A stretch of 64,000 bases of DNA from Flavobacterium panacis (lineage in GTDB: Bacteria > Bacteroidota > Bacteroidia > Flavobacteriales > Flavobacteriaceae): positions 124,001-188,000 of the forward strand of contig NZ_JANKMS010000003.1 of assembly GCF_024649945.1 (NCBI RefSeq), read 5' to 3'. Below the pieces are notes generated by a model. That model was not told the DNA's origin. It saw nothing but the letters and a program-made list of their open reading frames with translations, and searched no databases. Below are positions 25,015-35,120 of the stretch, piece by piece (position 1 is the first letter of the stretch; each line of letters begins with the position of its first letter). The position numbers were made by a program, and so were the translations under genes.

Positions 25015-25998
25015 ATGTTTAATACTGATGAGCAATCTGTTAACAATATAATTTATCAGATTCCTGGAATAAAAGTAAGTGTAATTATTCCTAATTATAA
25101 TCATGAGCCATATCTTGAACAACGAATTGAGAGCGTTCTTAAGCAGAGTTTTCAGGATTTTGAGTTACTAATACTTGATGATTGTTCTACAGATAACAGC
25201 AAAGAAATTATTTCCAGTTATAAGGAAAATCAAAAAGTATCACACATTTTTTACAATCAAATAAATTCAGGAACCCCTTTTGGTTTATGGCAATATGGAA
25301 TTGAAAAAGCCAAAGGGAAATACATTTGGATTGCAGAAAGCGATGACTGGGCCGATGAAGATTTTTTAAGCACTTTAGTAGCTGTTTTAGAAAAAACGGA
25401 TGCTGTAGTGGCACATTCAAACAGCATGTTTTTTATCAATAATAAATTAAAACTAAATGACTGGTGGGATACTTTTTCTAATAGCCGATGGGAATCCAAT
25501 TATCTCGAAAAAGGATCAATTCTTTTAGAAGAATATGGAAAATATAAATGTCCGGTAATAAATGTGAGTTCGGCTGTTTTTAGAAAAGATATTCTTAAAG
25601 AAGAATATTATCCAGTAAACTTCAGATATAGTGGTGACTGGTGGTTTTGGATAAATGTTTTTATGGCCGGAAATGTTGCATTTATAGCAAAAGCGCTTAA
25701 TAAAGTTAGGGTTCATAAATTATCAGTGACACAAAATAGTAATGCGGTAAATATTAATAAGTTAAGAGAAGATATCAAAGTAGTAAACTTTGCAAGTCAA
25801 AAATTGAATGCAAAATTAACATACTCACAAAATTACGAATGGCTTTTAAGTTTTTGGCTTTTGATTTTTCAAAATAAAGGCGGATATTTTAATAAGATGA
25901 ATCATTTCCTCGATTTGCCATTTTCTTTCAAAAAAATATTCTATCAACGTTATTTTTCTCTGCTATGGAAAAAAGCAATTAAAAAAACAATCTTCTAG
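25015..25998 (+). CDS. Glycosyltransferase family 2
   Basis: A 327-residue GT-A enzyme. The nucleotide-binding start is VSVIIPNYNHEPYLEQRIES with the LDDCSTDNS loop, and the metal site is WIAESDDWAD. A conserved SGDWWFW block and RVHKLSVTQ follow in the C-terminal half. The latter is a frequent motif in this group of Bacteroidota GT2 enzymes. It is similar in layout to the enzyme at 28869 (NHLEFL... and WIAETDD), suggesting old duplication. A 151-base leader precedes it, while its stop codon abuts the next start codon. Donor unknown. Confidence 0.85.
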   Translation: MFNTDEQSVNNIIYQIPGIKVSVIIPNYNHEPYLEQRIESVLKQSFQDFELLILDDCSTDNSKEIISSYKENQKVSHIFYNQINSGTPFGLWQYGIEKAKGKYIWIAESDDWADEDFLSTLVAVLEKTDAVVAHSNSMFFINNKLKLNDWWDTFSNSRWESNYLEKGSILLEEYGKYKCPVINVSSAVFRKDILKEEYYPVNFRYSGDWWFWINVFMAGNVAFIAKALNKVRVHKLSVTQNSNAVNINKLREDIKVVNFASQKLNAKLTYSQNYEWLLSFWLLIFQNKGGYFNKMNHFLDLPFSFKKIFYQRYFSLLWKKAIKKTIF

Positions 25999-26775
25999 AT
26001 GATACCTAAAATAATTCATTATTGTTGGTTTGGAAAAAAAAGAAAACCAAAACTTATTAGAGATTGTATTAAAACATGGGAAAAACATTGTTCTGATTTT
26101 CAAATAATTGAGTGGAACGAAGAAAATACAGATTTAAGTCTGCCTTTTGTGCAGAAAGCATACAAAGAAAAAAAATGGGCTTTTGTCTCTGATTATATTA
26201 GGTTTAAAATCTTGCATGATCAAGGAGGGATTTATTTAGACACGGACATGTTGGTTGTAAAACCGCTAAATGATTTACTCCAACATGAAGTTTTCTTTGG
26301 AACAGAAGAGCAGGGAATTGTAAGTTGTGGAATAATTGGAAGTAGGAAACACAATTCTTTTATAAAAGAATGTTTCATGCAATATGAAAATATGAACTTG
26401 ACCGATATAAATTGGATGAAAATTGTAATAACAAGAATTACAACTGATTTGTTACAATTTAATTATAATTTTCAGGAATCAAATGAGAAAAAAATGTATG
26501 AAGGTGTTACTATATATCCAACAGATTTTTTTTATCCATTACCTTTCAAAAGCGATGATGCAATAAATTATAAGAAGTATATAAAGCCAGAAACATACGC
26601 CATTCATTTATGGGTCGGTTCATGGATAGTATACAATGAATTTAATTTTTTAAGAAATGGAGAATATAGAAAAGGAATTTCAACTGCTGTTAAAAATTTT
26701 TCATATGATAAATTAAAATTAAAATATTTGAAAAAAATAATGTCATCAATTAAGCAATCATTCGTCAAAAAATAA
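25999..26775 (+). CDS. Glycosyltransferase, GT32-like (DXD sugar-binding)
   Basis: A 258-residue enzyme beginning MIPKIIHYCWFGKKRKP, the signature opening of OCH1/GT32-like capsular glycosyltransferases. The core SDYIRFKILHDQGGIYLDTD carries the DXD metal and donor site (DTD). The C-terminal YAIHLWVGSW motif is also family-typical. It starts directly after the preceding stop codon and 1 base separates it from the next gene. GT32 members use UDP- or GDP-sugars with retention of configuration. The sugar here cannot be deduced. Confidence 0.88.
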   Translation: MIPKIIHYCWFGKKRKPKLIRDCIKTWEKHCSDFQIIEWNEENTDLSLPFVQKAYKEKKWAFVSDYIRFKILHDQGGIYLDTDMLVVKPLNDLLQHEVFFGTEEQGIVSCGIIGSRKHNSFIKECFMQYENMNLTDINWMKIVITRITTDLLQFNYNFQESNEKKMYEGVTIYPTDFFYPLPFKSDDAINYKKYIKPETYAIHLWVGSWIVYNEFNFLRNGEYRKGISTAVKNFSYDKLKLKYLKKIMSSIKQSFVKK

Positions 26776-26776
26776 A

Positions 26777-27787
26777 ATGCCTAAGGTTTCTGTATTAATG
26801 CCCGTTTACAATTGTGAACTATATATTAAAGACGCAATTGAAAGTATCTTAAATCAAACTTTTGTAGATTTCGAATTAATTATTATTGATGATTGTTCAA
26901 CCGATTTGACATTATCAATAATAAAATCATATTTTGATTCCAGAATTAAATTAATTGAAAAAGCACAAAATACGGGGTATACAAATAGCTTAAACTATGC
27001 AATTTCTATAGCAACAGGAGATTATATTGCACGAATGGATGGCGATGACATCGCATTTCCAGATAGATTTCAAAAACAATATGATTTTCTTAATCAAAAT
27101 CAGGATGTTGTAATTTGCGGAACGGCCATGCAAATTATTGGAAATAAGCAAATAGTAAGGCATCCTTCTGATCATAATAACTTAAAAATAAGATTATGTT
27201 TCGGTTCTGTTTTTCATCATCCTACTGTAATGATAAAAACGCACATACTAAAGGAAAATATTTACAATAAAGATTATGAGCCGGCCGAAGATTATGAACT
27301 GTGGACACGTCTAGCTTTTATTGGTAAAATGGCCAATCTTGAAGAAGTTTTGTTACAGTATAGAATTCATTCTGGCCAAACTTCCGCAGTGCGAAAAAAC
27401 CTTCAAGATCAGAATATCTTTAGATGCCAAATGCATATGTTGAATAAATTTTTTGTGGAAGACAAATTTACTGCTACACAAATAAAAACAGCTTTGAAAA
27501 TAGAATCTGTTCAATCAAAAAAAGACATTTCTGATAGTTTAAAATTATATTATTACCTGAAAGAAGTAAATAAGAAAGTTTTGATATTTGAAGAAGATAC
27601 TTTTAAAAATGTACTTAAAAATAAAGAATTATTTTTATTCCAAAATTATTTAAAAAATAATTCCAATACTTTAGAAGCTGCTGGTTTTATCATTAAAAAT
27701 AAAGGATTTAGTTACTTTGTTAAAGTAGTATCGCCAATAAAGAAACTGAAAAAAGTAATAAAAAAAATCATTAGAAGAAATGAATAA
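26777..27787 (+). CDS. Glycosyltransferase family 2
   Basis: A 336-residue GT-A enzyme with VSVLMPVYNCELYIKDAIES, IIDDCSTD and the metal-binding ARMDGDDIA, the classical pattern of capsule GT2 transferases. The EPAEDYELWTRL block follows, which in this family positions the acceptor and catalytic base. The C-terminal 100 residues are basic and alpha-helical, probably for membrane contact. It overlaps the following GT4 gene by 8 bases. Sugar specificity is unknown. Confidence 0.87.
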   Translation: MPKVSVLMPVYNCELYIKDAIESILNQTFVDFELIIIDDCSTDLTLSIIKSYFDSRIKLIEKAQNTGYTNSLNYAISIATGDYIARMDGDDIAFPDRFQKQYDFLNQNQDVVICGTAMQIIGNKQIVRHPSDHNNLKIRLCFGSVFHHPTVMIKTHILKENIYNKDYEPAEDYELWTRLAFIGKMANLEEVLLQYRIHSGQTSAVRKNLQDQNIFRCQMHMLNKFFVEDKFTATQIKTALKIESVQSKKDISDSLKLYYYLKEVNKKVLIFEEDTFKNVLKNKELFLFQNYLKNNSNTLEAAGFIIKNKGFSYFVKVVSPIKKLKKVIKKIIRRNE

Positions 27788-28868
27788 ATCAAAGCGTTTA
27801 TTGTTTATTTGCGATGATGTAAATACACCAACTGGTGGAATAAAACAAATCTATAGACAAGTAGATGTGCTTAATGCAAACGGGTTCAACGCTTATATAC
27901 TTCATAGACATTATGGTTTTAAGTGTACATGGTTTGCTAATGAAACGCAAGTAGCTTATTCTTACCCTCTATTTGATTTGATAGATAATTTACAGGAAAA
28001 ATCAATTCAAAATGGAATATTGGGCCTTTTGTTAAGATTGAAATTGGTTTATAAGAAGAGCAAAGAGGCGTTGTTGAAAATAAAAAACAGATCAAAAAAT
28101 ATTCAGATTGATAAGGATGATATTTTTATTTTCCCCGAAGTATACGGGCCAAAAGTTGCTGAGGTTTTAATAGACAACAAAAAAATAATTTACAATCAAG
28201 GTGCTTACCAAACTTTTTTTCACCATGATTTGAATTTAGAAGATACAGTAACACCTTATTTGAATGAAAATTTAATAGCAGCGATTGTAAATTCAGAAGA
28301 TGCTAAAGAGTATTTAAATTATGCTTTTCCAAAATTGGATGTGAAAAGAGTTCGATACGGAATTGATGCTAAGAATTTTTATCCAAATGAAAATAAAAAA
28401 AGAAAAATTGCATTCATGCCTCGGAGGTTGCGAGTCGATCTGGTTCAGGTAATTAATATGTTGAATTTTAGGGGAGTATTGAAAAATTGGGAGCTAGTTG
28501 AAATTCATAACATGAATGAAAAACAAGTTGCTGAAAGTTTGAGAGATTGCGCAATATTTTTAAGTTTTAGTATTAATGAAGGCTTTGGAATGCCTCCTGC
28601 AGAAGCAATGGCCTGTGGATGTATCGTAGTAGGCTATGCTGGTAAAGGAGGGAAAGAATTTTTTAAAGAAGATTTTTGTTATCCAATTGAAGATAGAGAT
28701 GTTGTTTCTTTCGCTAAAACGTTGGAAAAGGTAATTCTTGACTATGAAAAAGAGGACAACAATTTTATTGAGAAAGGAAAAAAGGCATCAGAGTTTATTT
28801 TGTCAGAGTATAGTATGGAAATGGAGGAACAAACTATTCTTGAAACTTGGAAAGCACTACTAAAATAA
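27780..28868 (+). CDS. Glycosyltransferase GT4-like (GT-B fold)
   Basis: A 362-residue GT-B protein. The N-terminal domain begins LLFICDDVNTPTGGIKQIYR with the glycine-rich acceptor loop. The C-terminal domain has a complete E-x7-E motif in NEGFGMPPAEAMACG. It overlaps the upstream gene by 8 bases and abuts the downstream GT2 start, so it is part of a tightly packed transferase run. Donor and acceptor are unknown. Confidence 0.85.
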   Translation: MNKSKRLLFICDDVNTPTGGIKQIYRQVDVLNANGFNAYILHRHYGFKCTWFANETQVAYSYPLFDLIDNLQEKSIQNGILGLLLRLKLVYKKSKEALLKIKNRSKNIQIDKDDIFIFPEVYGPKVAEVLIDNKKIIYNQGAYQTFFHHDLNLEDTVTPYLNENLIAAIVNSEDAKEYLNYAFPKLDVKRVRYGIDAKNFYPNENKKRKIAFMPRRLRVDLVQVINMLNFRGVLKNWELVEIHNMNEKQVAESLRDCAIFLSFSINEGFGMPPAEAMACGCIVVGYAGKGGKEFFKEDFCYPIEDRDVVSFAKTLEKVILDYEKEDNNFIEKGKKASEFILSEYSMEMEEQTILETWKALLK

Positions 28869-29792
28869 ATGGCAAAAGTTTCAATTATTATTCCGAGTTA
28901 TAATCATTTAGAATTTTTGAAAGAAAGATTTGATTCAATTTTAAATCAAACACACAAAGATTGGGAGGCCATTATAATCGACGATAAATCAACTGATGAA
29001 AGTGTTGATTTTATAAATAATTTTATACAAGACCATCCTGATTTTAAAGTTAAACACTTTATTATTAATGAAAAAAATTTAGGAAGTGGTTATTTCTCTT
29101 GGCAAAAAGGAATTGAATTAGCAACAACAAAATATATTTGGATTGCAGAAACAGATGATTTTTGTGAACCGGATTTTCTAGAACAGTTAGTTGCGATTTT
29201 AGATTTTAATCAACAAACAGTTTTGGCTTTTTGCAGCAGTAATTATGTTGAAAATGATAAAGTTATTTATAATTCTGCAAATAGAACTCAGGATTTAGAA
29301 GTCGAAGAAAATAAATATAAAATAATTGACAGTAGTGTCTTTTTGGAACGAATGCCGTTTAACACTTATATAACTAATGGCAGTTCTGTCGTTTTTAGAA
29401 AACCTGAGATTGTAATTCCGACAGAGATATTTAATAACAGATTATCTTCAGATATTTTTCTTTGGTCGTATTTGCTTCAAAATAGCTCTTTTGCATTTCT
29501 AAATAAAAAGCTTAATTTTTTTCGAAGACATGAAGGATCGACATCTTCATTTTTACAAAAAAATAAATTAGAAAGTGTTTACCACGAAAAAGCAAAATAT
29601 TTGAATTATTTTAGAAAAGAGAACAATTACGATTATTTTATAAATCATTATATCAAATATTATATTTGGAGTAATAAAAAAGATTTTTTGAATTCTTCTA
29701 GCATTCAAAAGATTCAATCGCATAAAAATCTTAAAGTCTTGTATTTCTATAAATTGATTCGATTTGTTGCTTTTAAACTTTTAAAAAAATGA
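28869..29792 (+). CDS. Glycosyltransferase family 2
   Basis: A 307-residue GT-A enzyme with VSIIIPSYNHLEFLKERFDS, the IIDDKSTDES loop and the metal site WIAETDDF. The middle region INGSSVVFR-like segment (TNGSSVVFRKPE) and RRHEGSTSSF are shared with the GT2 at 25015, indicating the same subfamily. It begins with no gap after the preceding stop and overlaps the next gene by 4 bases (ATGA), a classical coupling signal. The sugar it transfers is unknown. Confidence 0.85.
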   Translation: MAKVSIIIPSYNHLEFLKERFDSILNQTHKDWEAIIIDDKSTDESVDFINNFIQDHPDFKVKHFIINEKNLGSGYFSWQKGIELATTKYIWIAETDDFCEPDFLEQLVAILDFNQQTVLAFCSSNYVENDKVIYNSANRTQDLEVEENKYKIIDSSVFLERMPFNTYITNGSSVVFRKPEIVIPTEIFNNRLSSDIFLWSYLLQNSSFAFLNKKLNFFRRHEGSTSSFLQKNKLESVYHEKAKYLNYFRKENNYDYFINHYIKYYIWSNKKDFLNSSSIQKIQSHKNLKVLYFYKLIRFVAFKLLKK

Positions 29793-30658
29793 CGACTCCT
29801 GTAGTAACAGTTATCATAACAACATATAATCGGAAAGAATATCTGGAAACGGCTATTCGATCTGTACTAAATCAATCATATACAAATATTGAAGTATTAG
29901 TAATTGATGATGGCTCGGATTATAAATATGCTGAGGAGATTTGTACTAAATTTTCTAATTGCAATTATCATTTTAAAGCGAATGAAGGTATATCTTCGGC
30001 AAGAAATTATGGAATTCACTTGGCGAAAGGAGATTTCATAGCTTTATTAGACGATGATGATTTTTGGGAAAGTTCAAAAATCGAAAAGCAAGTAAAAATT
30101 TTACTCGAAAAACCGTCTATTGATTGTGTTCATAGTTCAGTCGCTGTTGTGGATGAAAATGGAAAACTTACAGGGAAATATTACGGTTCAGCCCAAAGTA
30201 AAGTAAACAAACGTTCAGGATATGTTTTCTGGAATGCTTTAGGTGTTTGGATAGTAAAGTCACCAACTCCTTTGTTTAGAAGAAAAATCTTTAAACCAGA
30301 TTTAATATTTGATGAAAGTCTTGAAGTAGGAGAAGATACTGATTTTTATCAGCGTATGTTTTATAGGCATAAAGTTTATTATATTAATGAACCTTTAGCT
30401 TTTTATAGGGAATATAATAATCCTGATCGACTTTCACTTCAACACGAAAAGTATATTGGAATTGAAAAAAAGATCTATGATAACTTTAAGAAAATGAAAA
30501 TAAAAAATCCATTTATTTTTTACTTGATAAAGATTAGATTATTGCAAAGTCACATCAGAAGATGGAATATGATGTATAAAAATGATTCAATAAGAATAAA
30601 AAAAATTGAAATTTGGATTAGAATTAATTATTATTGGGATTTATACTTTAAGGACTAA
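29789..30658 (+). CDS. Glycosyltransferase family 2
   Basis: A 289-residue GT-A enzyme: VTVIITTYNRKEYLETAIRS, VIDDGSDYKYAEE and the DxD region LLDDDDFWE. The GEDTDFYQRM block in the C-terminal half is the usual catalytic-base segment of this GT2 group. It overlaps the preceding gene by 4 bases. A 199-base AT-rich gap without a recognisable promoter follows, so transcription could either continue or restart before the epimerase gene. Confidence 0.86.
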   Translation: MTTPVVTVIITTYNRKEYLETAIRSVLNQSYTNIEVLVIDDGSDYKYAEEICTKFSNCNYHFKANEGISSARNYGIHLAKGDFIALLDDDDFWESSKIEKQVKILLEKPSIDCVHSSVAVVDENGKLTGKYYGSAQSKVNKRSGYVFWNALGVWIVKSPTPLFRRKIFKPDLIFDESLEVGEDTDFYQRMFYRHKVYYINEPLAFYREYNNPDRLSLQHEKYIGIEKKIYDNFKKMKIKNPFIFYLIKIRLLQSHIRRWNMMYKNDSIRIKKIEIWIRINYYWDLYFKD

Positions 30659-30857
30659 TTTATTTATGATAAAATTTAATATAACAAATTATTTAAAGAG
30701 AAGATCGGAAATAATAGTATAATAAAAAATTTGGAAGAAAGTTTTTTGTAGAATCAATTTATTTGAAGATTTAACAAGTTTTATACGTAAAACTTAATCG
30801 GAAGAATTTTAATTTTTTACTTAAAAGTTTTTAATCGTTTACAGCAATAACATAGAA

Positions 30858-31787
30858 ATGAAAAACATACTTATTACCGGAGGTGCCGGAAATGTAGGAA
30901 GTGCAATAGCCGGTAGGTTAGCAGAAGACATAAACTGTCAAATTGTAATAGTAGATAACTTGTCGACTGGTAATAGCAATAAAATACCGAAAAGAGATAA
31001 TGTTGTTTTTATTAAAGCAGATGTGAATAATTATAATGATATTGTTCCAATTTTTGGAAGATATAATTTTGATTTTGTTTTTCATTATGCAGCTGTTGTG
31101 GGAGTTAAAAGAACACTTGAAAATCCTATTTTAGTTTTAAATGATATTGAGGGAATAAAAAATATACTATCTCTTTCAAAAAATTCTGGAGTAAAAAGAG
31201 TTTTCTATTCAAGTTCTTCTGAGGTTTATGGAGAACCATTTGAAATTCCTCAAAATGAAAAAACAACGCCATTAAACTCTCGTTTGCCTTATGCAATTGT
31301 GAAAAATATTGGGGAGGCTTTTTTCAGGTCCTACCATCAGGAATATGGATTAGAATATACGATTTTCCGTTTTTTTAATACCTATGGGCCAAATCAAAGT
31401 GAGGATTTTGTTGTGCCAAGATTTATTAAAGCAGCAATTAAAAACGAACCAATTTACTTGTATGGTGACGGATTGCAAACAAGGTCATTTTGTTATGTGG
31501 AAGACAATATTGATACGTGTATAAAAGCATTATACGAAGACAAATGTGTGAATGATGTCTTAAACGTTGGGAGCGATATAGAAATGACAATTTTAGATTT
31601 GGCAAGAAACATTATTTCGACAGCCAACTCTAAATCCGAAATTATTCATCTTCCTGCTCTTAAAGAAGGAGATATGATGCGAAGATGTCCAGATACAACA
31701 AAAATGAAAACTATTTTAGGAAGAGATTTAATTTCTTTAGAAGAAGGAATTTTAAAGTTGATACACCATTATGAGAATAGGAGTTAA
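30858..31787 (+). CDS. NAD-dependent nucleotide-sugar epimerase/dehydratase
   Basis: A 309-residue extended SDR. The cofactor motif TGGAGNVG is at residues 7-14, SSSSEVYGEP carries the catalytic Ser, and Tyr and Lys are in PYAIVKNIGE. The C-terminal GDGLQTRSFCYVEDN motif is that of UDP-glucose/UDP-GlcNAc 4-epimerase or UDP-glucuronate decarboxylase relatives. The protein is shorter than RmlB (about 350 residues) and lacks its hallmark segments, so I do not call it the missing rhamnose dehydratase. It overlaps the next glycosyltransferase gene by 17 bases. Substrate uncertain. Confidence 0.87.
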   Translation: MKNILITGGAGNVGSAIAGRLAEDINCQIVIVDNLSTGNSNKIPKRDNVVFIKADVNNYNDIVPIFGRYNFDFVFHYAAVVGVKRTLENPILVLNDIEGIKNILSLSKNSGVKRVFYSSSSEVYGEPFEIPQNEKTTPLNSRLPYAIVKNIGEAFFRSYHQEYGLEYTIFRFFNTYGPNQSEDFVVPRFIKAAIKNEPIYLYGDGLQTRSFCYVEDNIDTCIKALYEDKCVNDVLNVGSDIEMTILDLARNIISTANSKSEIIHLPALKEGDMMRRCPDTTKMKTILGRDLISLEEGILKLIHHYENRS

Positions 31788-32796
31788 TCCTGAAAAAGGT
31801 AATAAGGACATTCACATTGAGAATTATCACAGAATTATAATTCCTGTTTATATTCCGCATTTTGAAGGGTATTTTGAAGATTCTTTTGAAATTTTTAAAT
31901 TATGTATACAGTCATTGTTAAAAACGGTTCATAAAAAAACAAGAATTACAATTTATAATAATAATTGTCATCCTTTGGTTAAAGAATTTATCGATGAGCA
32001 ATTTGAAATAAATATTCTTATCGATCAAGTTTTTCATTCTAAAGAAAATTTAGGCAAAATCAATGCTATTCTTGCTGCATCCAAAGGTAATTTGGAACCA
32101 CTTATTACCATTACAGATGCTGATGTTTTGTTTGAAAAAGGATGGCAAAGTGCAGTTGAAGAAGTATTTGTTAATTTTCCTGAGGCCGGAATGGTAAGTC
32201 CTGTCCCAAGCAGTAAAGCATTATCAAACTGTACTTCGAGCACTTGGTTTTATGGTTTCTTTAAAGGCAAACTGAAATTTGAAGACGTTCTTAATCCTCA
32301 GGCAATGCATAAGTTTGATTTGAGTTTAGGAAATAAGGAATTATTATATAAACCAATTCATTTAGAAAAATATCTAGTTCTAAAAAATAGAAAAAAATCT
32401 GGAGCAGCTGTAGTAGGCTGTGGACATTTTGTGGCGACACTCAAGAGAGCTGTTTTTGATTTAGGTACAAGCGAACCAGCTTTCATAAAAATAGTAGGTG
32501 GTGTCGAGGTTAAGTTTATAGACCAACCAAATGATGGTCTTGGATATTTAAGACTTGCTACTAAAGAAAATTATGCTTTTCATATGGGCAACAAGATCGA
32601 AAATTGGATGTTTGATATTGTCTCTAATTTAAAACAAGAAACCTCAGAGGGCGTTGATGTTAAAAAGATAAAAGATAAAAAAATTGGTTCTCTATCCAGA
32701 AAAGTAGGACGCCTATGTTTAATCTTCATTAACAAAAAAACTACACGCAGATTTATCCTGAAAAGATTAGGCTTGTCAAATCCTTTAAATTATTAG
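31771..32796 (+). CDS. Glycosyltransferase family 2-like
   Basis: A 341-residue GT-A enzyme. The beta-strand start is IIIPVYIPHFEGYFEDSFEI, the ENLGKINAILAAS segment packs against the donor, and the metal site is TITDADVLF. This layout matches family 2 enzymes that keep DAD or DxD within a Thr-rich strand. It overlaps the epimerase gene by 17 bases, the start at 31771 being the only ATG that keeps the full N-terminal strand. A GTG-initiated GT4 gene follows after 3 bases. No specificity can be assigned. Confidence 0.8.
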   Translation: MRIGVNPEKGNKDIHIENYHRIIIPVYIPHFEGYFEDSFEIFKLCIQSLLKTVHKKTRITIYNNNCHPLVKEFIDEQFEINILIDQVFHSKENLGKINAILAASKGNLEPLITITDADVLFEKGWQSAVEEVFVNFPEAGMVSPVPSSKALSNCTSSTWFYGFFKGKLKFEDVLNPQAMHKFDLSLGNKELLYKPIHLEKYLVLKNRKKSGAAVVGCGHFVATLKRAVFDLGTSEPAFIKIVGGVEVKFIDQPNDGLGYLRLATKENYAFHMGNKIENWMFDIVSNLKQETSEGVDVKKIKDKKIGSLSRKVGRLCLIFINKKTTRRFILKRLGLSNPLNY

Positions 32797-32799
32797 AAA

Positions 32800-33912
32800 G
32801 TGAACAATGTTCCTCCTTGCAAAGTTGTTTTGATTTCCCAAATTCCACTACCGTATTCAAACGTTGGTAGTTGGACAAAATTATACAAAAGTTATCTTGA
32901 AGGAAATCATGATATAGATTATATCGTTTGTCCGAAGCCGGAATTTTTGTTTAGTAGGATTCAGTATAGTTTTGTTCTGGCTACATTTTGGAATAAAATC
33001 AAAAGTAAAGTTTTTAAGAAGAGAAAAATTGAGTTTGTTCTTTCGTTAGATAAAATCATTCAATCCAATGAGAAATATATTTTTCAAATCGTTGATAATT
33101 ATGGGATGGTAAAACCACTTCATGATTATTTGACTTCCCGAGAAACTCGGAAAAATTGTTACATTCAGTTTTTTTATCATGGTTTTTCGCCTTATACAAA
33201 ACTAAATTCAGGATCAGATTTTTATGAAATAGTCGACGAAATAGTGGTTTTAACTCATGATAGTTATAAAAAGTTCAAGAAGACAATAAATGTTTTACCA
33301 TGTCATTTTTCTGTTCTTCATAATGGTATTGATACCACTAAATTTAGGAAAGTATCTGCTTTTGAAAAAGAAGGTTTGAGAAAAAAACTTGATTTAGAAA
33401 ATAAAAAAGTTTTTGTTTGGTGTTCACAAGATAGACCAAAGAAGGGATTGCATATCGTTATCGAAGCATGGAGAAAAATCTATGAATCGAGGCAAGACAT
33501 TATTTTATTAGTCATAGGATGTGATAGAACAGAGAATATTGTAGGTGTAAGGTTTGTAGGAAGAATTTCAAATGACGAATTGCCACAATATTTTCAGGCA
33601 TCAGATTGTTATCTTTTTCCAACGCTATGGCATGAAGGTTTCGGACTTAGTTTAATCGAAGCCTTACACTGTGGGAATTACTGTATTGCATCTGCAATGG
33701 GAGGAGTACCCGAAGTTTTGCACTATGGCAAATTGGGTAAATTAATTGAAAATCCTCATTTTGTGTCGGAATGGGTTGATGCAATAAATGACTATTTAGA
33801 CAGTAAGTTTGAAATTTCAGTAGTAAACGAAGATTTATATTCAATCAAATCGTGGAGAAATGGGATGAATATAATTATTGAGAGAGCAAAAAAGCGATTA
33901 GAAATACTTTGA
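32800..33912 (+). CDS. Glycosyltransferase GT4 (GT-B fold)
   Basis: A 370-residue GT-B protein starting with GTG at 32800. No in-frame ATG near the N terminus would preserve the first strand (CKVVLISQIPLPYSNVG). The C-terminal domain is well conserved: WCSQDRPKKGLHIVIEAW (donor phosphate loop) and the E-x7-E motif in HEGFGLSLIEALHCG. It closes the transferase run of block B. A 104-base gap separates it from the NeuB-like gene. Donor unknown. Confidence 0.85.
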   Translation: MNNVPPCKVVLISQIPLPYSNVGSWTKLYKSYLEGNHDIDYIVCPKPEFLFSRIQYSFVLATFWNKIKSKVFKKRKIEFVLSLDKIIQSNEKYIFQIVDNYGMVKPLHDYLTSRETRKNCYIQFFYHGFSPYTKLNSGSDFYEIVDEIVVLTHDSYKKFKKTINVLPCHFSVLHNGIDTTKFRKVSAFEKEGLRKKLDLENKKVFVWCSQDRPKKGLHIVIEAWRKIYESRQDIILLVIGCDRTENIVGVRFVGRISNDELPQYFQASDCYLFPTLWHEGFGLSLIEALHCGNYCIASAMGGVPEVLHYGKLGKLIENPHFVSEWVDAINDYLDSKFEISVVNEDLYSIKSWRNGMNIIIERAKKRLEIL

Positions 33913-34016
33913 AAGATATGAGAATAGAACAATTAACAAAAACCAATTCAAAATTTAACTAAAGCTAGTAGATTTAGAGTTTTGAGCTCCTAAAATTTAA
34001 ATGAAAAAAAATACAG

Positions 34017-35063
34017 ATGAATCCTTATTTTAAAATTTCAGACCGTAAAATTGGATCAGATTATAGACCATTCCTGATTGCAGAAATCGGACAGGCACAT
34101 GAGGGAAGTTTAGGTATTTTATATTCTTATATAGATGCTATTGCACAAACAGGAGTTGATGCAGTGAAATTTCAAATGCATATCGCTGAAGCAGAAAGCA
34201 GCGAACATGAACCTTTTAGAGTGAAATTTTCATTAGAAGACAAATCCAGATTTGACTATTGGAAACGGATGGGATTTTCTTTGCAACAATGGAAAGACAT
34301 AAAAAATCATTGTGATGATTTGGGATTAGAATTTATGTGCTCTCCTTTTAGTAATTTGGCTGTTGATTGGTTGGAAGAAATTGGAGTGCAATCATATAAG
34401 ATAGGTTCTGGTGAAGTGAACAATTTTTTAATTTTAGAAAAAATAGCACAAACTGGTAAGCCAGTAATTTTATCTTCTGGAATGAGTTCTTATGAAGAAC
34501 TGGACAAAACAGTTTTGTTTTTAAACGAAAGAAATGTGGATTTTGCTATTTTACAATGTACAACTGCATATCCAACAAAACCGGATCAATATGGTCTGAA
34601 CATAATTCAAGAACTAAAGAATCGATATAATGTTCCCGTTGGCTTCTCAGATCATTCAGCAAAAATAGAAACTTGTATTGCAGCGACAACTTTAAGAGCT
34701 GATATCTTAGAATTTCATGTCGTTTTCGATAGACAGCTTTTTGGTCCAGATTCAAAATCTTCTCTAACAATTTCAGAAACCAAAGATTTAGTTGTAGCTG
34801 TTAAAAATATAAAAGAAGCATTGGTTAATCCTATTAACAAAAATGAAAATGGTGCTTTTTCTGAACTGAAACAAATTTTTGAAAAATCATTGGCAGTAAA
34901 TAAAGATTTACCTAAAAATCATGTTTTGACTTTTGATGATTTAGAATCTAAAAAGCCAAAAGGTTTCGGAATAGAAGCTTCACGTTTTAAAGAAGTTATC
35001 GGGAAAACCATAAATAAAGATTTAAAAAAATGGAATTTTCTAAATGAATGTGATTTATTGTAG
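34017..35063 (+). CDS. NeuB-family nonulosonic acid synthase
   Basis: A 348-residue synthase that condenses phosphoenolpyruvate with an N-acetylmannosamine-type sugar to form a nine-carbon sialic-acid-like sugar. The TIM barrel starts with PFLIAEIGQAHEGS, then VKFQMHIAE and YKIGSGEVNN. The SDHSAKIET block carries the metal-binding histidine region. The C-terminal 60 residues (VLTFDDLESKKPKGFGI) are the antifreeze-like SAF domain. It is followed by NeuC- and NeuA-like genes. Neu5Ac, legionaminic acid or pseudaminic acid synthases share these motifs, so the product is not fixed. Confidence 0.9.
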   Translation: MNPYFKISDRKIGSDYRPFLIAEIGQAHEGSLGILYSYIDAIAQTGVDAVKFQMHIAEAESSEHEPFRVKFSLEDKSRFDYWKRMGFSLQQWKDIKNHCDDLGLEFMCSPFSNLAVDWLEEIGVQSYKIGSGEVNNFLILEKIAQTGKPVILSSGMSSYEELDKTVLFLNERNVDFAILQCTTAYPTKPDQYGLNIIQELKNRYNVPVGFSDHSAKIETCIAATTLRADILEFHVVFDRQLFGPDSKSSLTISETKDLVVAVKNIKEALVNPINKNENGAFSELKQIFEKSLAVNKDLPKNHVLTFDDLESKKPKGFGIEASRFKEVIGKTINKDLKKWNFLNECDLL

Positions 35064-35120
35064 ATAAACTTCCTATTATCTGCAAGAAAATAATATTTTT
35101 CCCCAACATCTTTTTTTAAT

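Noticed and set aside
30659..30857. Promoter or small RNA in the 199-base gap before the epimerase gene
   Set aside because: No TAnnTTTG match at a suitable place and no clear hairpin, so I see nothing to support.
30858..31787. Considered as the missing rmlB
   Set aside because: At 309 residues it is too short and its GDGLQTRSFCYVEDN motif fits epimerase/decarboxylase relatives better.
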